DNA of 64,000 nt from Lactiplantibacillus daoliensis (GTDB taxonomy: Bacteria; Bacillota; Bacilli; Lactobacillales; Lactobacillaceae): assembly GCF_005405005.1 (NCBI RefSeq), contig NZ_BJDH01000008.1, positions 62,001 through 126,000 of the forward strand, given 5' to 3'. The notes under the pieces were generated by a model. The model did no database searches. It saw only the letters and a list, made by a program, of their open reading frames with translations, and was not told the DNA's origin. A program made the translations under genes and the position numbers. Below are positions 9,123 through 18,700 of the stretch, piece by piece. Position 1 is the stretch's first letter. The number at the start of each line of letters is the position of its first letter.

Positions 9123-9317
9123 TTATTCCCAAGGATATTTGCCATTCTCATCCGTTTTTGTTTTCGCAACAAATTTTTTTGTTTGCTCATCCATTTCACG
9201 TCGAGATTTTTTTCGATTGCGGTGTCGAACTAGCATAACCAGCCCGCCCAGAACCAAATAAATAACCAAGCGCATCGCAGTTTTTAGGCTCGCGTAAATA
9301 GTCATTATAATCAACAT
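9123..9317 (-). CDS. Small single-span membrane protein, last gene of the adhesin-linked block
   Basis: 64 aa with one hydrophobic segment (about residues 12-30, RLVIYLVLGGLVMLV) followed by a strongly basic stretch (RHRNRKKSRR) and a charged cytoplasmic tail ending KYPWE. The positive-inside rule puts the tail in the cytoplasm. The ATG lies 3 bases after the stop of the MurF-like gene, with AGGAGAA inside that gene's end, so translation is coupled. I recognise no family. Position suggests a membrane anchor or accessory subunit for the enzymes encoded upstream. Confidence 0.7.
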   Translation of the reverse strand: MLIIMTIYASLKTAMRLVIYLVLGGLVMLVRHRNRKKSRREMDEQTKKFVAKTKTDENGKYPWE

Positions 9318-9320
9318 TAC

Positions 9321-10811
9321 TTATTCTCCTATTTGCTGACTAACTTTTTCTGGCAATTGCCATAAGTCAGAACCATACTTTCGGCCATCAGATGATTTTA
9401 TGATTACTAACGAATCATTTGGTAAGTCTTGAATAACCTGATTTACAGCAGTCAAATCAGTATAGAAATCAGTTTGAATTTTTGCTGACAAAGCATCCAC
9501 CAAGACCTTGATATCTGCATCTCGATACCCTATCAATTTGTCGATTTGACTCGAAAGAATACGCTCCTCAAACGCTAAATTATATTTAGCCGCTTTATTT
9601 CCTAAATCTTCACCAGTTTCCATGATTAGGACTTTCTTACCTTGATAAAATTTACCGCGTTCCTTGAAAACTGATAGCACATTATTAACTGAATGTAACG
9701 TCGATCCGTGCGTATCATCAACTACGGTCACTTGCCCATGGGCAGTATTAACCTTCTGAAACCGAAGCTCACTATTTAGTGCTTCGAAGCCCATAAATAG
9801 CTTTGTTAAATCTGGTAACTTGTATCCTAAGCTCTTGACCGTCACACATGCCGCCAACAGATCAGATATAACGCCGCTTCCGGGCATCGATAACTGAACC
9901 TGTTTTGTCTCATCTAACACTTGAATCGTCAGCTCAGTATAATCTCGAAAGTTTTTTTGTTCCAAAACATAAGCGTCAGCATGTTGGTCATGTAAACTAT
10001 AATTGTAAATGTTTGTCGTGTGTTCGGCTGCCTTTTGTACGACATACTTATAGACACGTGGTGTCATATCGTAGTTAATGATGGCTCGACTATCTTTGGG
10101 TAGCCCTTCAAAGATACGGGTCTTCCGTTCCGCTAAAAACATCAGTGGATCTTCAACCTGATCTAACTCCGCCAAATGAGCACCACCGATTTGAGTAATA
10201 ACGGCGGCAGTCGCACGATAAAGACGAGAAACGGGACCACCCTTCCTATCACGATTGTTCAAAGCATTGATTGACAATTCAGCAACCAACGCATCTGGAT
10301 TTTGTAAGGTCGTCGTGAGCAAAGGCACCGCAACTTGCCGAACGTTTTCATTACCAATATTGGTTAACACTTTTTGGTGCAACATTGTCAGTATTTTAAC
10401 GGTCATCAAGCGAGTCGTCGATTTACCAACCGATCCAGTCACAGTGATAATCTCACCAAAATATCGTTGACGAATATACGCCGCGACTGACTTATAAAAA
10501 TCCCATGTATTTGGGACAATAAATTGGGGTAATTTATCTTTTAATTCTGGGACGGGTTCCTCTGTAATTAACAGCTTCACTTTAGGGTGTGTGGTAATCC
10601 AAGTCGTCAGGTCAAAGGTTTCTGGATATTGCTGAGCATGCAAAAAAGCACGCCGTTCAGTATTCATGAACACAAAAGCACCATTGACAGACTGATCTGA
10701 ACCACTAAAATGAGCTCGCTTATGGCCGATTCGGTTGATAACTAACCCGGTAGGAACCTGCGGATAAAACTTACCCTCAAAATATCTAAAATCATTTTGG
10801 TCTAGTATCAT
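9321..10811 (-). CDS. Mur ligase family protein, MurF-like
   Basis: A 496-aa ATP-dependent ligase homologue. The N-terminal 110 residues form a substrate domain. The P-loop GSVGKSTT (about residue 127) is a variant of the usual GTNGKTT. The central domain keeps the Glu (AELSINAL) and the His of IGGAHLAE that coordinate ATP/Mg in Mur ligases. DDTHGSTLHSVNNVL matches the MurF DDSYNANPxSMxxAL motif at the start of the C-terminal domain. The enzyme should join an amino acid or peptide to a carboxylate by an acyl phosphate. Its start overlaps the stop of the upstream glycosyltransferase by 4 bases (ATGA). It is not in a dcw/cell-wall cluster, so its substrate is probably not UDP-MurNAc-tripeptide; a glycan or surface polymer is inferred. 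Confidence 0.75.
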   Translation of the reverse strand: MILDQNDFRYFEGKFYPQVPTGLVINRIGHKRAHFSGSDQSVNGAFVFMNTERRAFLHAQQYPETFDLTTWITTHPKVKLLITEEPVPELKDKLPQFIVPNTWDFYKSVAAYIRQRYFGEIITVTGSVGKSTTRLMTVKILTMLHQKVLTNIGNENVRQVAVPLLTTTLQNPDALVAELSINALNNRDRKGGPVSRLYRATAAVITQIGGAHLAELDQVEDPLMFLAERKTRIFEGLPKDSRAIINYDMTPRVYKYVVQKAAEHTTNIYNYSLHDQHADAYVLEQKNFRDYTELTIQVLDETKQVQLSMPGSGVISDLLAACVTVKSLGYKLPDLTKLFMGFEALNSELRFQKVNTAHGQVTVVDDTHGSTLHSVNNVLSVFKERGKFYQGKKVLIMETGEDLGNKAAKYNLAFEERILSSQIDKLIGYRDADIKVLVDALSAKIQTDFYTDLTAVNQVIQDLPNDSLVIIKSSDGRKYGSDLWQLPEKVSQQIGE

Positions 10812-12337
10812 ACCATCACCTCTGCGTTGCTGTTAAAATACGTTAATAATCGCTGCCATTGGTCATAAACTTCATCTTCAGAATACCGTTTGGCATTTTG
10901 ATAAGCATTGGCACTAAATTCAGCCAATTTATCCTGGTGGCTAAGCAGATCTAGCATTGCATCCGCCAACTGCTGAATATTACCATCGGTCGTTAAGATA
11001 CCACTAACACCATCTTGAATAATGTCACTTGGACCATACTTGACGTCATTAGCGATCATCGGTAAACCATGTGCCTGTGCTTCCAGCAACATCAGTGAGA
11101 AGCCTTCGGCACGACTCGGTAAGAGACCAATTTGGGCCCGATTATAAACGGCATTCACATCCGTGGTGTAACCCTTGAATAGCACATCGTCTTCTAAATG
11201 CGCTGCCTTAACTTGTTGACGCAGTGCCTTCTCAGTATCACCATTCGCATAGCCCCACAATTCAAGCTTTGCATCTGGAAATTGGCGTTTAACTTGTTGA
11301 AAGGCTTCGATCGAATGATTTTGTTGTTTTTCTGGAGCTAGTCGGGCAACTTGCACAATCAGATTGGATTGCCGTTGATCAAAGGAAGTTGGCGACATTG
11401 CGAGTGTTTCATCTGTCACATATCCCACTGGAATCGTGAAGCATGGGATTGACTTTCCAAAGCGTGCCACGACATCAGCTGATTGTTGTGGTGTTGCGGC
11501 AATCACCGCATCCCATTCATCCCAATTATTTAACGCATTCGCATAGTTATTATTCAAGGTAGAATGTAAAACGTCACTGGCATCTCCCACGTGGTTGTTA
11601 TGCAAATGGAGCACCTTACGCGCAGGTGTCGTCATATTGAATAATCCCCAAGCACACTCAACCGTTCGATCACAGATAAAGACATTTTCATCCTGATTCA
11701 TGGTATTTAATTCATCATAAAAGAAACGCGTTAGCTCATTCAGACCATTAAACGTCCAACTGCTTTCACGGTAATTCAGCACCCGCCAAGTTAAACGCTC
11801 TTTCCCCACATGATTCAATAAATGTAATTTTTCTAGATGAATCTGGCCATCGGGACCAAAGTAAGCCTCTTGAGCAATTTTTCCAGTCCAGTCGAAGAAC
11901 TGTTCCAAGCATTTCATTCCACGTGTATCCCACCAAGTCATCTTGAGGGTCTTACCATTCACGTCAAAGTATTGAACATTACTAATCTCATCACCTTGAC
12001 CACGTAAATAGATCACCATTAACAGCTTACCTTGCTGGAAAACTTGTACTTGGCGACCTTTACGCGTTTTAATGGCGTCCGCTGGCACTTGAAAGTCCGC
12101 TAGCATTAACGGTTGTGTTGGAACGGTTTGACTGCCACAAAAGAAATCAAACAGATTAATCACATCGGCGTCCACAAGCCCAGCACCTTGAATCACGGCA
12201 TGCAGATCCATCGCAAAAATGCGTGTCACAATTGCGGCTGCGTTATGATGCGCTTTGAAGAGTCGTAACCGATTGATCTCAGCCTCTTCAATACCTGATT
12301 TCGAGAATTGTAAATTATCATTTAAAAAATAATACAT
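10808..12337 (-). CDS. GT4-family glycosyltransferase, TagE/GtfA-type, catalytic residues intact
   Basis: 509 aa. The N-terminal domain (MYYFLNDNLQFSKSGIEEAE) and beta-meander region are typical of TagE-like poly(glycerol-phosphate) glucosyltransferases and of GtfA. The C-terminal GT-B half has LIVQVARLAPEKQQNHSIEAF and the EX7E motif in SRAEGFSLMLLEAQAHG, both Glu present, so it is likely active with a UDP-sugar. In L. plantarum the TagE5/TagE6 pair (renamed GtfA/GtfB) is known to be needed for protein O-glycosylation. Here this gene is paired with a paralogue and lies downstream of a Ser-rich adhesin gene, so adhesin glycosylation fits better than teichoic acid glucosylation. That role is inference. 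Confidence 0.8.
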   Translation of the reverse strand: MYYFLNDNLQFSKSGIEEAEINRLRLFKAHHNAAAIVTRIFAMDLHAVIQGAGLVDADVINLFDFFCGSQTVPTQPLMLADFQVPADAIKTRKGRQVQVFQQGKLLMVIYLRGQGDEISNVQYFDVNGKTLKMTWWDTRGMKCLEQFFDWTGKIAQEAYFGPDGQIHLEKLHLLNHVGKERLTWRVLNYRESSWTFNGLNELTRFFYDELNTMNQDENVFICDRTVECAWGLFNMTTPARKVLHLHNNHVGDASDVLHSTLNNNYANALNNWDEWDAVIAATPQQSADVVARFGKSIPCFTIPVGYVTDETLAMSPTSFDQRQSNLIVQVARLAPEKQQNHSIEAFQQVKRQFPDAKLELWGYANGDTEKALRQQVKAAHLEDDVLFKGYTTDVNAVYNRAQIGLLPSRAEGFSLMLLEAQAHGLPMIANDVKYGPSDIIQDGVSGILTTDGNIQQLADAMLDLLSHQDKLAEFSANAYQNAKRYSEDEVYDQWQRLLTYFNSNAEVMV

Positions 12338-12347
12338 CTGCTACCTC

Positions 12348-13853
12348 CTAGCGTCCCAATAATCGTTGCCAACGATGCCAAACTTTTAAGTGCGTCTGGT
12401 TTTCATGAATGTGTTTAAATGCCGCTTCACTAAAGTTTGCCAGTTGATCTGGATGTTGTAAAAACGTGATAATCCGTTGACTCATCGCCAATTGATCACC
12501 CGCAGGTACCACATAACCATCAACACCATCATTAATAAAATCACGCGGACCATAGTTAAAGCGATAACTAATCACTGGAATCCCATGTGCCATCGCCTCA
12601 GTCATGGCTAACGGCCCACCATTCACAAGTTCAGTATTTAATAATAGTTGATAGTCATCATAGTGATCTGCCAAATGAGGATCGTAATCCTTCAAATGAA
12701 CTTGTTGCGTTAATTTCAATGAGTCAATCAACTCAGTCAACGTCTTAATATAATCTGGATCACCAAAGCCGTATAAGTCACACTGAACATCTGGGACTTG
12801 ATCACGTACTAATGCGACCACCCGAATTAACTGGTCCAATTGACGGTCTGGTGCTAGACGACCGACGTATAGTAACTGTTGATGCCGGTCAGTAATTGGG
12901 ACCAAATGAGACTGTTTAAGCGCAGTCGTTGCGACTGTTGGCATTGTGGTGACAGATATCGCATTAAAACGTTGTTCCAAGTGTCGTTTCTGACTCTCTG
13001 TATCCGTAATAAAGCCGGTGAAATGTTGCAGATTGTCAAATGCTGGTTGTAAGAAACCATCTAATGGCGCATGTAACGGATCGTTAATGTCTTTAGTATG
13101 ATAAACCGGAACCATCACAAACTTTTGCGAATCATCATTCAAGGCTAACAGTGGTTCTACCCCGGTCCCAGGACGATCACTAATAAAGGTCGTTTTTTCA
13201 GAATCCCGGTGGCTCAATTCTTTAATGAAGAAATTAAACAAAGCTGTTGGATTTTGGAAGAAACGTTCTGCTTGTCCAGCATAGTCTTTTAAAATAATCC
13301 GCGATGCTAAGGGTTTCCCTGCTGTGTCTGCCACGAAAAATTGTTCTAAAACAATTTTTCCGGCGGGCGTGTAATAACGCTCCATAGTCAATTTACCGTC
13401 TTGCCCAAAATATTGGGTAGCCGATTTAAAACCCCGCCAATCCCAGAGATCAGTGGAAGCACGATTGCCTTGATTATCCAAAAATTCTTGGTAGAAAACG
13501 CGGCCAATCGTACCCGGAATAAAGCCAACATTTTCAACTAAGTCGTCACCATCAAAAACCCGACTGAAGTTTGATCCCACTTCGACGGCATATTCCACCG
13601 GAAGATTTAAATCTTCGGTGTGCATTACCTTAGTTTCCACAGCCGTCGCATCCTGAAAATAGTCAAACATATTCAAGATCTGATCATCAGCTAAGTCAAA
13701 GCTGGCCTGTGTGCGATGTTGTAGCCGATCATAAACCTTGGTCACAATTTGAGCAGGCTTATGGTAATGATTAAACAACTTGACCCGTTTGATGGCCCGA
13801 TGCTCAACGCTAGAATTTTTAGGTAGAATGTATTCATTAATAAAATAAATCAT
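12348..13853 (-). CDS. GT4-like glycosyltransferase paralogue, probable GtfB-type partner with degenerate active site
   Basis: 501 aa, sharing the whole-length plan of the next gene (MIYFINEYILPKNSSVEHRAI; GT-B domain with LLYVGRLAPDRQLDQLIRVV). The EX7E position reads ELVNGGPLAMTEAMAHG: the second Glu remains, but the first is Asn. A catalytic enzyme plus a degenerate paralogue is the arrangement of GtfA/GtfB complexes, where the inactive partner binds the acceptor protein. The stop lies 10 bases before the next start, so the two are co-expressed. GAGAGGAATTT precedes the ATG. It could alternatively be an active enzyme with relaxed requirement at that residue. Confidence 0.75.
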   Translation of the reverse strand: MIYFINEYILPKNSSVEHRAIKRVKLFNHYHKPAQIVTKVYDRLQHRTQASFDLADDQILNMFDYFQDATAVETKVMHTEDLNLPVEYAVEVGSNFSRVFDGDDLVENVGFIPGTIGRVFYQEFLDNQGNRASTDLWDWRGFKSATQYFGQDGKLTMERYYTPAGKIVLEQFFVADTAGKPLASRIILKDYAGQAERFFQNPTALFNFFIKELSHRDSEKTTFISDRPGTGVEPLLALNDDSQKFVMVPVYHTKDINDPLHAPLDGFLQPAFDNLQHFTGFITDTESQKRHLEQRFNAISVTTMPTVATTALKQSHLVPITDRHQQLLYVGRLAPDRQLDQLIRVVALVRDQVPDVQCDLYGFGDPDYIKTLTELIDSLKLTQQVHLKDYDPHLADHYDDYQLLLNTELVNGGPLAMTEAMAHGIPVISYRFNYGPRDFINDGVDGYVVPAGDQLAMSQRIITFLQHPDQLANFSEAAFKHIHENQTHLKVWHRWQRLLGR

Positions 13854-13880
13854 GTTAAATTCCTCTCTAAGTTAGTTTAA

Positions 13881-15524
13881 TCATCGCCGATAAGTATAGT
13901 TATAGTAATTAATCAACCCTGATAAGAAATGCTCACAGTCATCAATCCGCGTTCTAAAACTATCATGCCGCGCATAAAAACCACCGATAAATTTTGAAGG
14001 TGCATATAAATACATCGCAATTTCAGGTAAGAAACTTCCCGTAGTCACTTCATACTCTGCCCGATATTTCAAGGCTTGACGTAACCGCCGTAAATCATAG
14101 GGTGCTAGTAAATCATCATTACCACTAGCTTTAACCATATCCGTCATTTTAACGGCGGCATCCAACAGCTCTAACAAGGTCGGATACGTCGTTTCTCGTT
14201 CTTCAATAAACTTGAGATGAATGAACACATTTTTCAATCCCAAGGCCATGTATTGGCGGTTGTCAGGGAAAACTAACAACGCTTCATTAATGGCATATGA
14301 AATCCAGTGATCATGATAACGGCCGTAATCATTGGCAACCATGAAGTCCAAAATCTGCTTAACTAGTGCCAACACCGCTTCATCTTTAGTCAGCTCGTAA
14401 AGTCGGGCTAAGCCAAAGACCACTTCACCTTCATAATAAATAATCCGATACGCAGCTTTTAGCGTTAAATCAGGATTTAAAACATGCACCATTTTTCCGT
14501 TGTCCTGAATAAAATGTGGCACACCTTTGAAAGCCTGCATTAGCACTGGCATAAAGGTCTCATCACCAGTCACGTCCTGGTATTTGCTCAGGGTCAGCAT
14601 GAGTAACGCTTGACCACCTAATTTAAGCTCGCCATTATCATCAATAAAAATAGCACCATCCACTTCAACTGTGGCATTGTCTAATCCCCATTGGATTGCC
14701 TGCTTAATCTTGCTGTAATCTTCCGTCCGGCCAGTGAATTCAATGGCCTCTAGCAAAGCATATAATGAAGAAAAGTGACGAACACAGTTATAACTCGTCA
14801 ATACACGTTGCCGACTAGGGTAGTAGCCGTAAATAAACTCGCCGGTGGGTTTCAACTGATTGATTAAGAAGCGCTCACCATCGTCGATGACTTGCTTAAT
14901 CTCCGCTTCGGGATCGGTCAAAATACGAATTCCTTTCGCACAAGTTTCCGTAGTTTCTAACGACCAGATCTGACCACCGGTGGTAAAAATTCCTGCTGTG
15001 GTAAAGGTCCAAACTGACGCCGTCTTCGTGACATCTACTGCCAAGTCACCATCTCGGCGCTTTAAATATGGCACTAACCGCTCATAATCCACCCACGCTT
15101 TAGCAGAATTACGACCGATCTTATGCTCCTTGCTTGGTCTAAACATGGCCTGACCATTAATTTCCATCTCTAACAAGGCCGTTTTGAACGATGGATCAAA
15201 ACTAACGCCATCTCGCCAATAGTTCATTCGTTCGACTTTTGCCAACCGGGCTTCGAATTGTGCACGCGATAACTTCTGAACAGACTGTACACTTTCAATA
15301 CGAACCCATGCGTTCTGAGCAGTTTTAGTCAGTATGTCCGCAACGGCGCGCCATGCCGTGCTAAAAGTAGCCTCATGAATAAATTCAACCTTGGCTCGAT
15401 GTCGCCGCTCAGACACTGATAAGACCAACGTAACCGTCTGAGTACTTGGATCGTATAAGTTTCCTAACTTTCTGATAGATTGCTTCAACTGATTAATTTC
15501 TGTCCGTTGCAATTTAACACCCAC
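13881..15524 (-). CDS. Alpha/alpha-toroid (six-hairpin-like) protein of unknown activity
   Basis: 547 aa, no signal peptide. Residues 1-165 form an alpha/beta domain I do not recognise. Residues from about 190 to the end consist of repeated helical hairpins with aromatic- and Asp/Glu-rich turns (GEFIYGYYPSRQRV, YNCVRHFSSLYALLEA, IIYYEGEVVFGLARLYE, YGRYHDHWISYAINEALL, DDCEHFLSGLINYYNY). This resembles (alpha/alpha)6-barrel carbohydrate enzymes and epimerases. It is the first gene of the block and 27 bases from the glycosyltransferase pair. Start: the GTG at 15524 almost touches the GGAAAGG site; TTG at 15512 has better spacing and would remove four residues. A glycan-modifying, -trimming or -binding role is inferred from fold and neighbours only. 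Confidence 0.6.
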   Translation of the reverse strand: MGVKLQRTEINQLKQSIRKLGNLYDPSTQTVTLVLSVSERRHRAKVEFIHEATFSTAWRAVADILTKTAQNAWVRIESVQSVQKLSRAQFEARLAKVERMNYWRDGVSFDPSFKTALLEMEINGQAMFRPSKEHKIGRNSAKAWVDYERLVPYLKRRDGDLAVDVTKTASVWTFTTAGIFTTGGQIWSLETTETCAKGIRILTDPEAEIKQVIDDGERFLINQLKPTGEFIYGYYPSRQRVLTSYNCVRHFSSLYALLEAIEFTGRTEDYSKIKQAIQWGLDNATVEVDGAIFIDDNGELKLGGQALLMLTLSKYQDVTGDETFMPVLMQAFKGVPHFIQDNGKMVHVLNPDLTLKAAYRIIYYEGEVVFGLARLYELTKDEAVLALVKQILDFMVANDYGRYHDHWISYAINEALLVFPDNRQYMALGLKNVFIHLKFIEERETTYPTLLELLDAAVKMTDMVKASGNDDLLAPYDLRRLRQALKYRAEYEVTTGSFLPEIAMYLYAPSKFIGGFYARHDSFRTRIDDCEHFLSGLINYYNYTYRR

Positions 15525-15557
15525 ACCTTTCCAGAGTTAACTTTTCCCATATGTATG

Positions 15558-15580
15558 CCAAAACGGGTTAATAACCCGTT
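15558..15580 (-). terminator. Short hairpin terminator or attenuator after the large adhesin gene
   Basis: AACGGGTTA/TAACCCGTT hairpin followed on the minus strand by TTTT. It lies between the adhesin stop (15721) and the five-gene block (15524). It is short, so read-through from the adhesin into the block is possible. Confidence 0.55.
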
Positions 15581-15720
15581 CTGACGCTCAAATCAATTGT
15601 ACTGCCTAAATGATTAACGCATGTGTTAGAACGTTTATAAATTTAGTAATATTTTGGGAATTTTTTATGAAGCTTAACGAACCAACATTATTAATCTCAA
15701 ACTAGACAGTATCTTTGGCA

Positions 15721-18700
15721 CTATTTTGTATGGTCCTGTTTCTTGAACCCGCGACCAAGCAATGCAGCCAAACTGCTAAGGGCTAATAAGACTGCACCAC
15801 CAACCGTAGCTGGGTTAGTGCTTGCTTCATTAGTCTGTGGCAAGTTGTAGGTTGAACCTAATTGGTTTTTATCATTGCCAGAGACATGATCCGTATTGGT
15901 GATGTGGTCGGCCATGCCATTAGCAGAGTCGGCGCTACCATTCCCAGTTGAACCATTGTTTTGATTACCGGAGTTCACAGTATTACTACCGTTTGACCCG
16001 TTGTTCTGATCACCGGAATTGCTACCGTTTGACCCGTTGTTTTGGTCACCGGAATTGCTACCGTTTGACCCGTTATTTTGGTCACCGGAATTGCTACCGT
16101 TTGACCCGTTATTTTGGTCACCAGTATTGATATTGTCACCATCACCATCGGTGTCGGTATCGGTATCCGTATCGGTATCCGTATCTGTGTCGGTATCGGT
16201 ATCGGTATCCGTATCCGTATCCGTATCCGTATCGGTATCCGTGTCAGTATCGGTGTCAGTATCAGTGTCAGTATCGGTATCCGTGTCGGTATCTGTATCG
16301 GTATCGGTATCGGTATCGGTATCCGTGTCGGTATCAGTATCAGTATCGGTATCAGTATCTGTGTCGGTATCCGTATCGGTATCCGTATCAGTATCTGTGT
16401 CGGTATCAGTATCGGTATCAGTATCCGTATCAGTATCTGAGTCCGTATCCGTATCGGTATCGGTATCGGTATCCGTGTCGGTATCGGTATCAGTATCTGA
16501 GTCGGTATCGGTATCAGTATCCGTATCCGTATCCGTGTCCGTATCAGTATCAGTATCCGTATCCGTATCGGTATCTGTGTCGGTATTGGTATCGGTATCG
16601 GTATCCGTATCCGTATCGGTATCAGCATCCGCATCCGTATCAGTATCTGATTGATCACCGGCTGCTAAGGAAGCATAATAACCGGCTTTATCGGCAGCAC
16701 TTGAAGCTTTCTTCTTAGCTGATGAAGCAGCTGAGGCAGCTTCTTTGGCTGCTTGCGCGTGACTCGAAGCGGCCGAATTATCATTGGCTGCTTCAGCAGA
16801 ATCTGCATTTGCAGCGGCTGTGCTTGCAGCAGCTTCGGCAGAGTTAGCTTCACTCGCAGCTTCGGCGGCATCACTCGCAGCATTGGCTGCTTCAGCAGCA
16901 TACGATGCTGAGCTAGAGTTTTGATTCGTGTATTGACCAGCGACATCTGCATATGAGCTCGCAATTTTATCATAAGAGTCAGCTGCGTTGGCATGATCTA
17001 CAGCCTCACTTGCTGCAGAACTAGCTGTAGATGTTTGAATTGAATCAACAGTTAGGTAAGCACGTCCTAAGGTAACAGTCTGTGTGCTAGTCTTGCCATC
17101 TGTCGTAACACTGGTATTTACAACCAAGTAATAATAACCAGCTTGTCCTGCTGTAATATTGTTAAGGTTTAAATTAGCACCAGTTTGACCATCAAGTGCG
17201 GTGCCTTCACCATCAGCAGTAGCTGAGTAATACCATTGATAAGTTGCATCACTATCAGAACTGGTTGTATTACCTTCTGGGACCCAAGTTAAGTCATCAC
17301 CAGTAGAAACTTCTTTATCGCTTAAACCATTACCAACAGTGATCGTCTTTGATGAAGAATAAGTTGAACCATCCGCATTAGTAATCGTAACTGTGATAGT
17401 TGTTGTCCCAGCACCTACAGCAGTAACTAGACCAGTATCATCAACAGTCGCAACGTTAGGATTGCTGCTAGTCCAAGTTATTTCACCAGTCGCATTACCT
17501 GGGTTAGTGGTTGCCGTATATTGACCGGTAACGTCACTATCATTTGAGTTATCAGTTGGTAACACAAGGTAATCATTCCCATTAACCGAAATATCAGTTG
17601 CAGGAATATCACTATCATAAACATCAACTTCGGCTAAATTACTACCCCAGTTATAGAAAAGATAAGCGCCAAGATTGCCATATTGTGTGTAAGCTTGGAA
17701 GACCATCGTTCCTGTAAAGTCACTCGCAATTTGTGCAGTCAAAGTACTAGTGTTTGATGCGGCACGATTGCTCCCAGTAGCTGATTGACTAGTTAAATAG
17801 CCAGCAGTTACTGCATCGGCAACTGACATCCACGTTCCGTTGACTTGTACATACCAACTCGTTTTACTACCAGTATTAATAGCACCCAAACCAGTTGCAG
17901 AAGCAACAGATAAGGTAATTGTATTGCCAGAAGTAGTTGAGGTGACTGCAGCCGGCTGAGTTGTAAAGCCACCGGAAACAACAATCCCAAAAATACTGCT
18001 TGCATCGCCTTGTTCATCATATTTTGGATTGGATAGGTCATTAGAATAAGCAACTGCGCTGGTAGCAAGATCTTTACCAACCGCTGCGGCTGAATTGGCT
18101 ACTGCAGCGTATGAAGTAGCCGCATCCGTTGCCGTACTTGCAAGATTGACATATGAACTCGCATCTGCAAAGTTACCAGCGGCAACCGCACTTGACGCTT
18201 GTGTCATATAACTAGCAGCTTGTGAAGCTGAAGCATTTGCTTCGGCAGCGGCACTGGATGCATCCTTAGCGTAGTCTTGCGTTGCGGACACATATGATGA
18301 CCCAAGTGCGGTATTAGTGCCCGTTGTATTTGCGATTGAATCAGCTGTTGATCCTGCAATCGCAGCGGCTGACGACGCATCCGACGCAGCGTTCAACGCA
18401 TCTTGAGCGACCGAATTATAATAATCAGTCTCAGTATTCACGATTGTTGAAGTTAACGCTGCAGCTGCATTTGAAGCAGCGTTTAATTGTTCAGTGGCCA
18501 AGGTCAGCCCAAGTGACGCATAACTTTGTTGACGAGCGGCATTGGCATAATCGCCAGTTGCCGCATATGAAGCCGCTAAACTAGAGGCGTTAGCAGCATA
18601 AGCAGCGTATGAGCTGGCAGCGTAGGCTGCTGAGCTAGCAGCTGATGAATAACCATCAGTACCAGCATTGAAGTTCGCGCCAGAAATATAGGCGTTCGCG

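Noticed and set aside
9123-15524. Teichoic acid glucosylation operon
   Set aside because: TagE-like similarity alone would allow it, but no teichoic acid genes are nearby and the pair structure with a degenerate partner next to a Ser-rich adhesin fits protein glycosylation better. Retained only as an alternative.
16019-16654. Long open frames opposite the Asp-Thr tract, reading as Val-Ser or Ile-Pro/Arg repeats
   Set aside because: They result from the hexamer composition, which lacks stop codons in several frames; no start site or domain supports them.
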